A stretch of DNA of 44,178 nucleotides from UBA2421 sp002343075. GTDB lineage: Bacteria > Planctomycetota > Phycisphaerae > Tepidisphaerales > Tepidisphaeraceae. The stretch spans positions 1-44,178 of the forward strand of contig CALJLN010000001.1 of assembly GCA_937982565.1 (NCBI GenBank), written 5' to 3'. This document shows positions 34,601-42,969 of the stretch, in pieces (position 1 is the stretch's first letter; each line of letters starts with the position of its first letter). The position numbers and the translations under genes were made by a program. The notes under the pieces were generated by a model. The model was given only the letters and a program-made list of their open reading frames with translations, had not been told where the DNA came from and did not search any database.

Positions 34601-37232
34601 CGGTGTCGAGCGCGCTCTCGATCAGCGCATCAACCGATCCGCCGCCCCCAGAATCGCCCCCAGAATCGCCCCCAGAATCGCCCGTAGAATTCCCCGAAGC
34701 GTCAATCGACTCATCAACCGCCTCGACCGCCCGTGCAGCGACGTCGTCCCACGCAATCGCCTCCGTCGGACTGAGCGGAACAACATCCGACACAACCGTG
34801 TCGTCCAGCGATAGCGGTTCGTTGGCGGCCGCCGGCTGCGCGGGCGCTTCGAGTGCCAATGACTCAATGGACCCGACATCGACTTCGCCTAGCGGGGGCA
34901 GCATCGCGTCGTCGTCCGGGGCCGCGGCCGGCAGGGCTGTGTCCAGGCCGAGTAACGCTTCGATCGCAATCTCGTCGGCGGATGCGGCTTCAGTCTGGGT
35001 GGGAGCGTCGGCAGATAGCTCAACGCGTTCAACCGCCGGTTCCTCGGGTACCTCGAAGCCCGATGCTGGAACCTCCAGCGGAAGCGCGATGGTCGCTTCC
35101 ACGGTCTCATCAAACGCTGCATCAACGCCTGCCTCATCGATTTGCTCAGCCGTCGCTGCGATTTCTGCGACAAGTTCAGAATGCGCCGCAATGTTATCCG
35201 GCGTATCGACGGTCGCAGCCACATCCGCCACTTCGGGCAGAGATTCGAGCGCGGCATCGGCGATATCCAGCGGGACAGCAGCCTCCGGCGCAGGTGGGCT
35301 GGCAACCACATCGGCGGGTGCGTCACTGACATCATGCAGAAGCATCGGCGGGGCCGGCGCAGCGAGATCGCCGGCCGGCAGCAGTGCGCCGGGTTCGAGC
35401 GATTCGTCAAACTCCATCGGCTCGGCTGCCGACAAATCGGCCACAGGCGTCACCGGCGCGGGAAAGTTGATTGCGGCGGGCAGCTCCGGCACACGCGGCA
35501 ACTCTGGCTCGATCGCCAGTGATTCCTCAATCACCAACTCTGGCGGATCGGCTTGCTCCGATACCGGAACTTCAGCGACTGAATCTGCCGTGGGCTCGGT
35601 GAGGTCCGGCCCAAACTCGGCATCGGGCAGTTGCAACGCCTCAGGCTCGGCCAACGGCAAGGCGGCGGCGGCGTGGGTGTCGACAACCACCGGCTCGCCG
35701 ACGTTCGTATCACTCAGCGCCGCGACTTCGCGCGAAAACACCGTGTCGGTGAGCGTGTCGATTGAGACGGCGAGCGTGGCGTCGATCTTGGCCTCGCTCG
35801 ACCCCGGTGCCGAGGGCAGCGGAGACAGTGGAGACGGCCGATCAGACCCGTCGGCCTGCTGCGACAGTTCCGAGGCTAGCTCGATGACATCGGCCTCGCC
35901 GGCGGTGGCTTCAAACGAACTGTCGAGCGCGCCGCCAAGCGGGACCAGTTCTTCGAGCGGCTGCGCGGAATCGGCGTCGGTGTTTTCCACCACCTCGACC
36001 TCGGGCCCTTCCACGATTTCGGCAGGCGAGTCAGTTAAATCGAACGGGGTGATGACCGCGGCGGACTCGGCGAGGTTTTCGGCGGGCTTTTCGGGCGCTG
36101 CGGCTTCTTCACCTGTTGCATCGCCCGCATCGCCCCCGCCCCGGTGCCACCCGCGCCGCGAAAGCGTATCGCCGGGGGAAAGTTCCGGGGCAACATCCGA
36201 GAGGGCTTCCGCGGCCAGTGCGTCGGCGGCGCTGGATGCTGCTTCGGCGTCGAGTTGAATCGCGCCCTCTGCCGAACCGCCCGCGACCGCTTCAACCGTA
36301 CCACCGACGGCTTCGGGAGACGTCGCCGCGTCGCGCGCCACGGACTGTGCGGCGGAAGTGTCGGGTGCGTCCTGCGAGGCTTCACCGGCAATCGAATCTT
36401 CCAGCAGCATTGGCGACGCCGGCCGGGCAATCCGCACGGCGGGCGGCGCCACCCGGGGCTTCTCCGCGGGCGCTGCGGTGTCATCTGCAGTGAGAGAAAC
36501 AGTCTCAATCTCCTGCGCCGCGATCGCCGCCGCCACGGCACTTTCCGTCGGCGCTGCCACCACCTCGACGCCCGCACCCGCTTCGCTTGTTTCGTAAACT
36601 AAGTCACTCTCGCCGATGCGAATCTGGTCGCCGGGAGAAATCTGCTGCTGATGAACCTGCCGGCCATTGACAAACGTGCCCGTGCGGCTGCCGAGATCGC
36701 GAATGTAGCGCTTGCCCTCCCACGCCACAACGACTGCATGCGCTGTGCTCACGGTTTGTTCGACAAACGCGATATCCGCGCTTCCCCGCCGGCCGACCAG
36801 CGACACGCGCGAATCGAGTGGAACCGGGGGCAAATCGGAGTCGATCTGTCGAACCACTGCGGGGGGCGCTTGTTTTTCTCGGTGCGGCTTAAGCCGTGCC
36901 CCTCCGGTGGAAAAAATGAACTCGAACCGGCCAATTTTAAGAATGTCCCCTTCGGCCAGATCGTGCTCGGCGATTTTTTCGCCGTTGACAAACGTCCCTT
37001 CCCGGCTGGCGAGGTCGCGAACGAAAACGGTGTGACGGGTGACGACGATGAGCGCGTGTGCCTTGCTGACCGTGCGACTGATCAGGTGCAGGCGGCAGTT
37101 ATTGCGCGAACCGGCCACGATGATGGGCCGTGTCAGGGGAATCGCCGGCCGGCCAGCCAACTCTCCCGCGGGGATAAGGCTGGGGCCGGGAACCGAGACT
37201 TTTCGTGATTTATCGCGAGACGCCGATGCCAT
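31680..37232 (-). CDS. Giant twin-FHA protein with Wzz/GumC-like membrane coiled-coil part
   Basis: 1850 residues. N-terminal FHA1 (about 36-110; SRTVSKAHA, GTFVNG) and FHA2 (about 140-210; GRRGSAD, TVSTAHA, GTFVNG) are phosphothreonine-binding modules facing the cytoplasm. About 950 residues of Ala/Glu/Pro/Asp-rich low complexity follow, strongly acidic and presumably disordered. Then RRRRLRAIPTML leads into a transmembrane helix (about 1160-1180), a periplasmic region of roughly 600 residues dominated by coiled coil (ALRDAQEKLDSNTRKLADLK, LAEQVREQLGSIGMARKRY), and a second transmembrane helix near 1780-1800 (SIISIGSILVLTAVGVLWAL). That topology matches polysaccharide co-polymerases (Wzz/GumC), which set polymer chain length or export. 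No kinase domain is seen. The start is the ATG at 37232. Confidence 0.8.
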   Translation of the reverse strand: MASASRDKSRKVSVPGPSLIPAGELAGRPAIPLTRPIIVAGSRNNCRLHLISRTVSKAHALIVVTRHTVFVRDLASREGTFVNGEKIAEHDLAEGDILKIGRFEFIFSTGGARLKPHREKQAPPAVVRQIDSDLPPVPLDSRVSLVGRRGSADIAFVEQTVSTAHAVVVAWEGKRYIRDLGSRTGTFVNGRQVHQQQISPGDQIRIGESDLVYETSEAGAGVEVVAAPTESAVAAAIAAQEIETVSLTADDTAAPAEKPRVAPPAVRIARPASPMLLEDSIAGEASQDAPDTSAAQSVARDAATSPEAVGGTVEAVAGGSAEGAIQLDAEAASSAADALAAEALSDVAPELSPGDTLSRRGWHRGGGDAGDATGEEAAAPEKPAENLAESAAVITPFDLTDSPAEIVEGPEVEVVENTDADSAQPLEELVPLGGALDSSFEATAGEADVIELASELSQQADGSDRPSPLSPLPSAPGSSEAKIDATLAVSIDTLTDTVFSREVAALSDTNVGEPVVVDTHAAAALPLAEPEALQLPDAEFGPDLTEPTADSVAEVPVSEQADPPELVIEESLAIEPELPRVPELPAAINFPAPVTPVADLSAAEPMEFDESLEPGALLPAGDLAAPAPPMLLHDVSDAPADVVASPPAPEAAVPLDIADAALESLPEVADVAATVDTPDNIAAHSELVAEIAATAEQIDEAGVDAAFDETVEATIALPLEVPASGFEVPEEPAVERVELSADAPTQTEAASADEIAIEALLGLDTALPAAAPDDDAMLPPLGEVDVGSIESLALEAPAQPAAANEPLSLDDTVVSDVVPLSPTEAIAWDDVAARAVEAVDESIDASGNSTGDSGGDSGGDSGGGGSVDALIESALDTAITTVAAAGIDAAHETAFAVVVPSPAFHDGSNDASAGASSAPESAEPQPDSEVPVRVEAELVEIVPVDDVPPPVFEEPIAEPPPMPAGAPLVTFAPPTAAPLQDVPLTDAPVVPPAPLGSIFIPPTPRRPVLGDSPRRRRMGGQPSPFAGSTGAILPPDPFGASPAAPTADGSFGEGAAEIAPAEMTSSAEDGGLAPISELAMPLPDEVPFADAVEATLPETSPAEDVTGRAPRRGRSLSPVSPRRERAAPTPSFGADIGVPIVSTVEFDPTDLHDLRRRRLRAIPTMLIAALLLMGTSLLAIFKLFPVYTEFETAIKFNNFDALTIKEQRDIQNELLNKLRLDNTRRNAVSRLNGSHPSAGAGFLAKTISYENVVMLSGWPDERKGEFVLRYKGDDAKDALRLHALAQVMYQENQRRIDEATRVRAALRDAQEKLDSNTRKLADLKAQIEKERVLGESRPRPGQIEDMQSAVLEAEKRWTDALAKLKEAQAEEQRIDRLLHASQDNPPPPPENDAELTQLNEKLTSLQAEYKALQTKQSDQAVVAREEIDTAMDAFEKQIEAARGQGAESPELTQYIAAAESLQKTARELIDEMIDRQQKQYQQLSQLKASLDERAQQRAVELRNSDPQLKDFYEKRELYRRQVNAGIGSGVDQKDVEAVQDQLKLTENMIRSREELLSSDPLHVETITSLQTMIDRMQSDIALDRKKADERMEELQKSFAASAPAVASLPEEQKKLAEQVREQLGSIGMARKRYADIVESDRLAAEKNLKQMQGQIVALQGEVESRQRLLTDEFASKSVTALTSALESQRKLVADAQTAESVARAEFESTGKELRAARDTLEALANSDERMARLISEKETTEGLVATFTRDAAFRTDEARRLLDIVAPTADSVRSNPGPDPRGMYSIISIGSILVLTAVGVLWALWSAHRIEPSPAAYPGAARDDRAGSTDRLGSKSEDPGANEDTPAAIA
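34645..34692 (-). repeat. 12-bp tandem repeat inside the giant FHA gene
   Basis: Three near-identical CCCCCAGAATCG-type units plus a diverged fourth (CCCGTAGAATTC) encode GDSG-type repeats in the acidic linker. The length of the array is likely to vary between strains through slippage without shifting the frame. Confidence 0.7.
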
Positions 37233-37450
37233 TTACAACCTTCACACTTGCACCCTCATAGTCGCCACGACCGGCAAGGGTCAGACAATTCCCAGAACCC
37301 GCCGAGGGTACAAAGTTTATCACAGTATCGGAACAACAACGAAGAAAAAACGGGTAGAACGACGCCGAACAGTTATCGGACGGTCGAACCCCGCTTAGAA
37401 CGATCATAGCCCTGTTCACCAGCACATTCTGAGCGCGAGTTTGACCCAAG

Positions 37451-37467
37451 TGGCCGCGCGAGCCACC
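37451..37467 (-). terminator. Possible weak hairpin after purH
   Basis: GTGGC (37451-37455) and GCCAC (37463-37467) flank a 7-nt loop just past the purH stop. There is no T-run. A weak candidate only. Confidence 0.3.
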
Positions 37468-37478
37468 GTTCATCGTTT

Positions 37479-39110
37479 TCAGTGCCGGAAATGCCGCATC
37501 CCGGTCAAGACCATGGTCGCACCGGCGGCATCGACAGCGGCGATGGTCTCGGCGTCGCGCACGCTCCCGCCGGGCTGGATGATCGCTGTCACACCCGCCG
37601 CCAGAAGCAGGGTTGGTCCGTCTGGAAAGGGAAAAAACGCATCACTCGCCACCGCCGCCAGTTTTGCCCTGTCGCCGGCCTTTTCGATGGCGATGCGCGC
37701 CGCCCCCACGCGGTCCACCTGCCCCCCGCCGACCCCCACCGACGCGCCCGCTTTTGCGAGGACAATCGCGTTGCTTTTCACATGTTTGCAGATCAGCCAC
37801 GCCAGTCGCATGTCGTCCATTTCCTCCGCCGTGGGCCGGCGCTGCGAGACGACTCTCCAATCGCCTTCATTCAGCCCCACCTGATCGCGTTGCTGCACCA
37901 AAAACCCGCCGGAAATCGATTGAATCGCAATGCCCTCACGCGAATCTGGTCGATTTTGCCCCTCGACTATGGGCTGATCTGCGGTACGGCACTCCAACAG
38001 CCGGACATTTTTCCAGCGAGACTTGAGCAGCTCCAGCGCCTCTGGCGCAAACCCAGGCGCAACAATGACTTCCAGAAACTTCTGCCCTTCGACAATCCGC
38101 TCGGCCGAGGCGAGGTCGAGCGGCATGTTGAACGCGACAATCCCCCCGAACGCGGCCAGCGGATCGCCTCCGTACGCGCGCACAAACGCTTCACCAATCG
38201 ACGAACCGACGCCCGCGCCACAGGGTGTGGCATGCTTGACGATGCAGGCGGCGGGCTTAGCGAACTCGTTCACGCAATTCAGCGCCGCGTCGGCGTCGAG
38301 CAGGTTGATGTACGAAAGTTCCTTCCCGTGCAACTGCCGCGCTCCGGCGAGCGTCTCGCCCGCGCCCCGCCCCGCGGCGTCGCAGTAGAGCGCCGCATGC
38401 TGATGCGGGTTTTCACCATACCGGAGATGTTGCCGCAGTTTCAATGTAATCGCGATGGTTTCTGGCAGCTCTTGTGCCGCTTGTTGCTCCTCGGCGATGC
38501 GGGGCGCGATCGTTGAAGCCAGGTAACCGGCAATCGCGGCGTCATATTCGGCAGTGTGAGCAAAGGCGCGCTGCGCCTGCTTGAGCCGGTGCTTGCCACA
38601 ACACCGCCCGCCGTGCTCGCGCAGGTCGCCGAGCACTTTTTCATAACGGTCGGGCGATGTCACCACGAGCACCGACCGATGATTCTTCGCCGCCGACCGG
38701 ATCATGCTCGGACCGCCGATGTCGATGTTCTCAATCGCCTCGTCAAAGCTCACCCCCTGCCGCGCGACAGTTTGAGTAAACGGGTAGAGATTGACGCAGA
38801 CGAGATCGATCGGCTGAATGCCGTGTTGCTGCATCGCCGCAAGGTGTTCGGGGTCATCGCGCAGCGCGAGCAGCGCGCCATGGATCGCCGGGTGGAGCGT
38901 TTTGACCCTGCCATCCATCATTTCGGGAAAACCGGTGATTTCGCTCACATCGCGCACCACCAGCCCCGCCGCCCGCAGCGCCCTGGCGGTTCCCCCGGTG
39001 CTGAGGAGTTCGACCGCAAACTCGTTGTGCAGCGCAGCGGCGAATTCGACCAGCCCGGTCTTATCTGAAACACTCAGCAACGCCCGCCTGATGGGAACCA
39101 GATCGCTCAT
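37479..39110 (-). CDS. purH: Bifunctional AICAR formyltransferase/IMP cyclohydrolase PurH
   Basis: Catalyses the last two steps of purine synthesis: AICAR formylation with 10-formyl-tetrahydrofolate, then ring closure to IMP. 543 residues, near the usual length. The N-terminal cyclohydrolase domain (about 1-200) has ALLSVSDKTGLVEFA, LLSTGGTARAL, MMDGRVKTLHPAIHGALL and NIDIGGPSMIRSAAKN. The formyltransferase domain follows with LRYGENPHQ (229-237), the catalytic KHATPCGAGVG (Lys292, His293), DPLAAFGGIVAFN, KHVKSNAIVLAK, SDAFFPFPDG and the terminal GMRHFRH. Everything needed for both activities is present. The ATG at 39110 starts it. The BamB-like lipoprotein gene lies about 125 bp upstream in the same direction. 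Confidence 0.97.
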   Translation of the reverse strand: MSDLVPIRRALLSVSDKTGLVEFAAALHNEFAVELLSTGGTARALRAAGLVVRDVSEITGFPEMMDGRVKTLHPAIHGALLALRDDPEHLAAMQQHGIQPIDLVCVNLYPFTQTVARQGVSFDEAIENIDIGGPSMIRSAAKNHRSVLVVTSPDRYEKVLGDLREHGGRCCGKHRLKQAQRAFAHTAEYDAAIAGYLASTIAPRIAEEQQAAQELPETIAITLKLRQHLRYGENPHQHAALYCDAAGRGAGETLAGARQLHGKELSYINLLDADAALNCVNEFAKPAACIVKHATPCGAGVGSSIGEAFVRAYGGDPLAAFGGIVAFNMPLDLASAERIVEGQKFLEVIVAPGFAPEALELLKSRWKNVRLLECRTADQPIVEGQNRPDSREGIAIQSISGGFLVQQRDQVGLNEGDWRVVSQRRPTAEEMDDMRLAWLICKHVKSNAIVLAKAGASVGVGGGQVDRVGAARIAIEKAGDRAKLAAVASDAFFPFPDGPTLLLAAGVTAIIQPGGSVRDAETIAAVDAAGATMVLTGMRHFRH

Positions 39111-39236
39111 GAAAGTTCGCCTGCGCCCGAGGCAATATGGGTCAAGTTGGAAGCGCCCGCTGGTTCAGCACCGCAGCCGACTCCGCAACGCCCCGCCACC
39201 TGCCCGCCGATCCACGCGTGTATCTTATCCAGTGCG

Positions 39237-40418
39237 CTACCCACCGAGACCGGGGGATGCGCCGCGATTGCCCGGTGCCGCGACGACGGTTCCCACAACC
39301 CCGCCGGACTTCACGGGCCTTACACCCAGAATCAGCCCGTCAGCCGTTGCGGCAAAAACCGCGCCATCCCGCCCGGCGACAAAGCGAAGATCGTTGCGTT
39401 CGCTCCGAAACGCCGCTGCCCCCGTTGTCTTATCGACCGCGACAATGCGGCTGTCGGCGCTTCGCAGATAGACGTGCTTCGCATCCGTCGTCACAAAACC
39501 CGTTGCATAATCAGCAACCCAGCGCGGCTGGCGCGCGGGCTCGCCGGCGAGCTTGTCGATCGCCACCACCCCGCGGTCGGACACGAATTGATACACGGTG
39601 TCGCCCGTCAGCCCTGGAGCCGTCAGCAGCGGTACGCCAGCAAAGTATTGCCATCGAATCTTTCCCGTCACGCGATCGAGCGCGTACAGCTTGCCGTCCG
39701 TGCTGCCGACATACACACCTGTGTCATCAACCTTAACATCAGCTCGAATCGGTCCGCCGGTTGCAAACACATTGCCCGGCAGTGACCAGATCGCCAGGCG
39801 CTCATCGGTAATCGCGTAAACATTACCGTCTTCGCTTCCGGCATACACCACGCCCTGAAAAACCGCCGGAGCCGCGCTCACTGCCCCGCGAGCCATCAGT
39901 TCCCAGCGGACGGGCACATAGGGCGAAGTGAGCGACACCCGTCCGAGCCGACCCTGCCCGCCGTAGTCAAACCCGAGATAGACAAACTCGCCATCGGCGG
40001 CGATGGCGCTGCGCACGGAGCGATCAATCTGGATTTCCTTCTCGCGCCGCCCCGCCTGGCTGTAGACGATCAGCTCGCCGTATGTGGGGAACACGATCTT
40101 ATCGCCGGCAAGTTCCGGCCGGCCGAGTGTGCGGTCGGGTGCGAGCACCTGCGATGACCACCGGATCGTGCCCCCGTCGGCGCTCAAGCCGTAGACCAGA
40201 TTGCTTCGGGTTCGGACAATCAGTTGATCGCCCACGACATCGATCGCCGTCACGGGATTGCGGCCGAGTTCGAGATCGATTCGCCAGTTTTCCACAAACG
40301 TCCCCGCGGGCACCTCTACAAACGGCCCGGGATCGCGCGAGTGAGTGCAACCCATGCCGCCGAGGCCCGATAAAATCGATGCTGCCAGGGCTACTTTGAG
40401 GAAAGTGTTGATCTTCAC
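39237..40418 (-). CDS. PQQ-like beta-propeller lipoprotein (BamB-like)
   Basis: Exported lipoprotein of 393 residues: lipobox GGMGC with Cys24, then about seven beta-propeller blades with the PQQ-like/BamB repeat pattern (AIDVVGDQLIVRTRSNLVYG, GRPELAGDKIVFPTYGELIV, VYAGSEDGNVYAI, VYVGSTDGKLYALDRVTGKI, VYLRSADSRIVAVDKTTGAA, VFAATADGLILGV). BamB scaffolds outer-membrane protein assembly, but many planctomycete propellers of this kind have other, unknown roles, so the name BamB is not applied. The start is GTG at 40418 with GGAG 5 nt upstream. It is divergent from the Spy/deiodinase-like gene across a 323-bp gap. Confidence 0.82.
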   Translation of the reverse strand: MKINTFLKVALAASILSGLGGMGCTHSRDPGPFVEVPAGTFVENWRIDLELGRNPVTAIDVVGDQLIVRTRSNLVYGLSADGGTIRWSSQVLAPDRTLGRPELAGDKIVFPTYGELIVYSQAGRREKEIQIDRSVRSAIAADGEFVYLGFDYGGQGRLGRVSLTSPYVPVRWELMARGAVSAAPAVFQGVVYAGSEDGNVYAITDERLAIWSLPGNVFATGGPIRADVKVDDTGVYVGSTDGKLYALDRVTGKIRWQYFAGVPLLTAPGLTGDTVYQFVSDRGVVAIDKLAGEPARQPRWVADYATGFVTTDAKHVYLRSADSRIVAVDKTTGAAAFRSERNDLRFVAGRDGAVFAATADGLILGVRPVKSGGVVGTVVAAPGNRGASPGLGG

Positions 40419-40741
40419 GAAGACTCCTAAGGTGCTCAGTTACAACGGTGTCGCCGTGCGATTTCCCCGGGTTTGTCGCGGCTTTTGGGGCCGCAAACCC
40501 GGTTCGGTCGCGCGGGCCGATAAGAATAGCCTGCAACGCGGTTTATCGTCAAACCATCGCCGGGTTGGGGACAAGCGGGCATACGGCATCGCGTTCGGGC
40601 AAACCCCCGAGAAGGGAATAAATCGCCCGCAGGCACGTTCTGATGATTGACCGGTCACTGTGTTGGAAACGTGATTCAAGCGTGTTTGAGATGTGATCAA
40701 AACGCGAACAGATCCTGATAATCAACGGAGCCTTGAACAAC
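40419..40741. other. Divergent intergenic region with a strong hairpin
   Basis: No coding potential was found. At 40467-40502 CCGGGTTT...GCGGC pairs with GCCGC...AAACCCGG (8 + 5 bp, 3-nt bulge, 7-nt loop). It sits between two divergent starts, so it is not a terminator of either neighbour. The 100 bp before the right-hand gene are more AT-rich and probably hold its promoter. GGAG lies 11 nt before ATG 40742. Confidence 0.5.
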
Positions 40742-42130
40742 ATGAAACCGTACCTAAAAGCATTACTCGTCCCGCTGTTGCTCGCGCCACTGGCGCTGGC
40801 GGCGCCGGGAGAGAAGCCGACGGGGGCAGAGAAGCGCGACACCACCGAAGGGCGACGTGCGGAGCGTGCCGAGCGTGCCAACCGTGCGGAGCGCGCCCCC
40901 GGTGCCCGGCTGATCAACGGCATCGAACGCGCCACCGCCGACCTGGACCTCTCCGCCGATCAACGGGCCGCGGTCGATGCCATTACCGCGGCGCTTCCCG
41001 CGAAGGTGCGCGAACTTGTCTCGCAGACGCAGGAAATGGCCCCCCGCGATCGTGCCGACCGACTGCGCGAACTCCTCACCGAGACGCGCACCTCCATCGA
41101 AGCGGTCTTAAACGACGAACAGAAGGCCCAACTCGCCGAAAAGCTCGACGCCGCCCGTGCGCAGCGTGAAGCGCGACAGGCCGATCGCAACGCCGACCAG
41201 CAGCCGCAGCCCAATGCCCGTCGGCAACGCGGCGCTGCTGGCCAGCAGGGTCCGGCCGCGCAGGTCATCGAACGCATGGAGTCCGCCGTCGGAAAGCTCG
41301 ACCTGTCCGCCGAGCAAAAATCGCAGGTCGAGACGGTGATGGCCGACTTGAAGGCGCAACTGCTCGACATTCGCAATAACGCCAATGGCGATGTTGAAAC
41401 CGCCCGCACACAGGCCCGCGAGGCGCTGACGCAAGCCCGGCGCGATCTAGTGCAATCGCTCGACGCCGGGCAACGCGAACAACTCCGGTCGATGATGCAA
41501 GATGCCCGGGGAACGCCCGAGGCAAAACCCGATCAAGACCCGGCACCGCCCGCAACCGCCCCCAGTTCCAAAGCCACCCCAACCCAGCCCGCGGCACCCG
41601 CCGCGGGCCTTGCTGTTTCTGAGGGAGACCTGACGCGCGTCGGCGAACCCGCGCCCGAAATCACCCTGCGCGATCTCAAGGGCAAACCCACCCCGCTGCG
41701 GCAACTCGTCAAGACGCGTCCACTTGTGGTGGTGAACGGCTCATACACATCCCCGATCTTCCGCGAACGCGTGCGCGATCTGCGCGAGCTGCGCCGCAGC
41801 CTCGGCCCCCGGGCCGATGTGTGCGTCGTTTACGTCGCCGAGGCCCATCCCGCCGGCGAGTGGGACGTCGAGCGCAACCGCGATGCCGGCATCAGCGTAA
41901 CCGCCCACGATACCCTCGAAGCCCGCACCGCCGCCGCCGAGAAAGCCAGAAAGCAGCTCGACATCGATCTGCCGATTTTCGTTGATGAACTGTCCGACGC
42001 CTACCTGAAGTCAGTCCACACCCGCCCCAACGCCGCAGTGGTGCTGCGCCGCGACGGCAGCGTCGCATTCTTCCAAAACTGGTTCGAGCCTCACGCCCTT
42101 CAGCGGGCAATCGACGAATTGACCAGCTGA
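40742..42130 (+). CDS. Spy/LTXXQ-like repeats fused to a deiodinase-like thioredoxin fold
   Basis: Exported protein of 462 residues from ATG 40742 (a TTG at 40733 is the less likely start). Signal peptide LKALLVPLLLAPLALA-AP. Two helical Spy/LTXXQ-like units follow (about 55-140 and 170-255), each with DLSADQR/DLSAEQK and a later LNDEQKAQL or LDAGQREQL, as in periplasmic chaperones and metal-stress sensors. After a Pro/Ala linker comes a peroxiredoxin-like start (GEPAPEITLRDLKGKPTPL) and a domain resembling iodothyronine deiodinases: VVVNGSYTSPIFRERV, VVYVAEAHPAGEW, VTAHDTLEARTAAAEKA, LPIFVDELSDAY. The usual C-T-(Sec/Cys)-P is Y-T-S-P (Ser337), so classical redox chemistry looks lost. The role is unknown. 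Confidence 0.78.
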   Translation: MKPYLKALLVPLLLAPLALAAPGEKPTGAEKRDTTEGRRAERAERANRAERAPGARLINGIERATADLDLSADQRAAVDAITAALPAKVRELVSQTQEMAPRDRADRLRELLTETRTSIEAVLNDEQKAQLAEKLDAARAQREARQADRNADQQPQPNARRQRGAAGQQGPAAQVIERMESAVGKLDLSAEQKSQVETVMADLKAQLLDIRNNANGDVETARTQAREALTQARRDLVQSLDAGQREQLRSMMQDARGTPEAKPDQDPAPPATAPSSKATPTQPAAPAAGLAVSEGDLTRVGEPAPEITLRDLKGKPTPLRQLVKTRPLVVVNGSYTSPIFRERVRDLRELRRSLGPRADVCVVYVAEAHPAGEWDVERNRDAGISVTAHDTLEARTAAAEKARKQLDIDLPIFVDELSDAYLKSVHTRPNAAVVLRRDGSVAFFQNWFEPHALQRAIDELTS

Positions 42131-42159
42131 GAGCCCAATCGACTGTGATTCGCATCCGG

Positions 42160-42843
42160 CTAAACGCCGACGTGCGGAGTCTGCCCCAACTCTCCCGCCG
42201 CAAGCCGCAGTTCGCGATACGCCAGCCTGGCAAAATACGCCAACCAAAGCGATTGCCCGCATAGCTTAAGCGTGTCTTCCACGATCACCGACCAGCGCAG
42301 CTCGAAGGGAAACAACAGATCGACAACCACCGCCGACGCCAGCGCACCCAGCGCCGCAGCGAGCAGAATGGGTTCATGCGCAAGCAGGATACGTCTCGCC
42401 GCGAGTAGAATTGCGATGCAAATCAGCCCATATGAAAGATAGATCGCCAGTTCCAAGGCTCGCGGCAGACGCTCGTGCAGCATGAGCATGTCATCGACAA
42501 GCACCAACAGCGAAGAGCTGGCAACAGCGAACAGCAGCATCGACGCCCGCCGTCGTCCTATTCCCCACAACGCGCTGCCGGCAAATGCGCCGATAGAAAC
42601 CGACGCGCCCCACAGCAGATACCCAAGCAGAGAACCCAACCCGTAATACGCCGGCCGCCACGGGATGGCATTCACATCCATCATCACGATGGGTCCATCG
42701 ACCCTCCGGATATAATGCAGCACCATCACCGTCAGGCCAAACCCAAGCGGCAATGCGAGGATGCAAAACCACACAGACACCGCCGGCCCCGCCCCCAAGC
42801 GACCCAGCGGGCAAAACTCTCTGCTTTCTGCATCCACGCTCAT
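42160..42843 (-). CDS. Polytopic membrane protein of unknown function
   Basis: 227 residues from the ATG at 42843 (the frame opens one TTG codon earlier). About six hydrophobic helices (WFCILALPLGFGLTVMVLHY, YGLGSLLGYLLWG, ASMLLFAVASSSLLVL, LAIYLSYGLICIAILLA, ILLAAALGALASAVVV, and the final LKLCGQSLWLAYFARL). Conserved-looking polar residues lie in the membrane: LVDDMLMLHERLPRALE and WSVIVEDTLKLCGQSLW. A D...H-E motif with a later E-D inside helices recalls the metal-dependent CREST (ceramidase/PAQR-like) plan, but that is only a suggestion. It is convergent with the Spy/deiodinase-like gene, 29 bp apart. Confidence 0.68.
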   Translation of the reverse strand: MSVDAESREFCPLGRLGAGPAVSVWFCILALPLGFGLTVMVLHYIRRVDGPIVMMDVNAIPWRPAYYGLGSLLGYLLWGASVSIGAFAGSALWGIGRRRASMLLFAVASSSLLVLVDDMLMLHERLPRALELAIYLSYGLICIAILLAARRILLAHEPILLAAALGALASAVVVDLLFPFELRWSVIVEDTLKLCGQSLWLAYFARLAYRELRLAAGELGQTPHVGV

Positions 42844-42969
42844 CAAACTCCCGACGCCCAGCTTGCATCGGCCGATTCCTAATCTGCTCTAAATCAAATC
42901 CAAACATATAGAGCAGATTCGATCATCAGCCCGCACGCCAGGACCTCGAAAGCGGCGGAGGCGCGAAAC

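Noticed and set aside
34594..36258. 554-codon open frame on the plus strand, rich in Ser/Ala
   Set aside because: It is the mirror of the acidic low-complexity linker of the giant FHA gene. Biased codon use on one strand keeps the other strand open. The product is only Ser/Ala/Gly/Thr with no domain.
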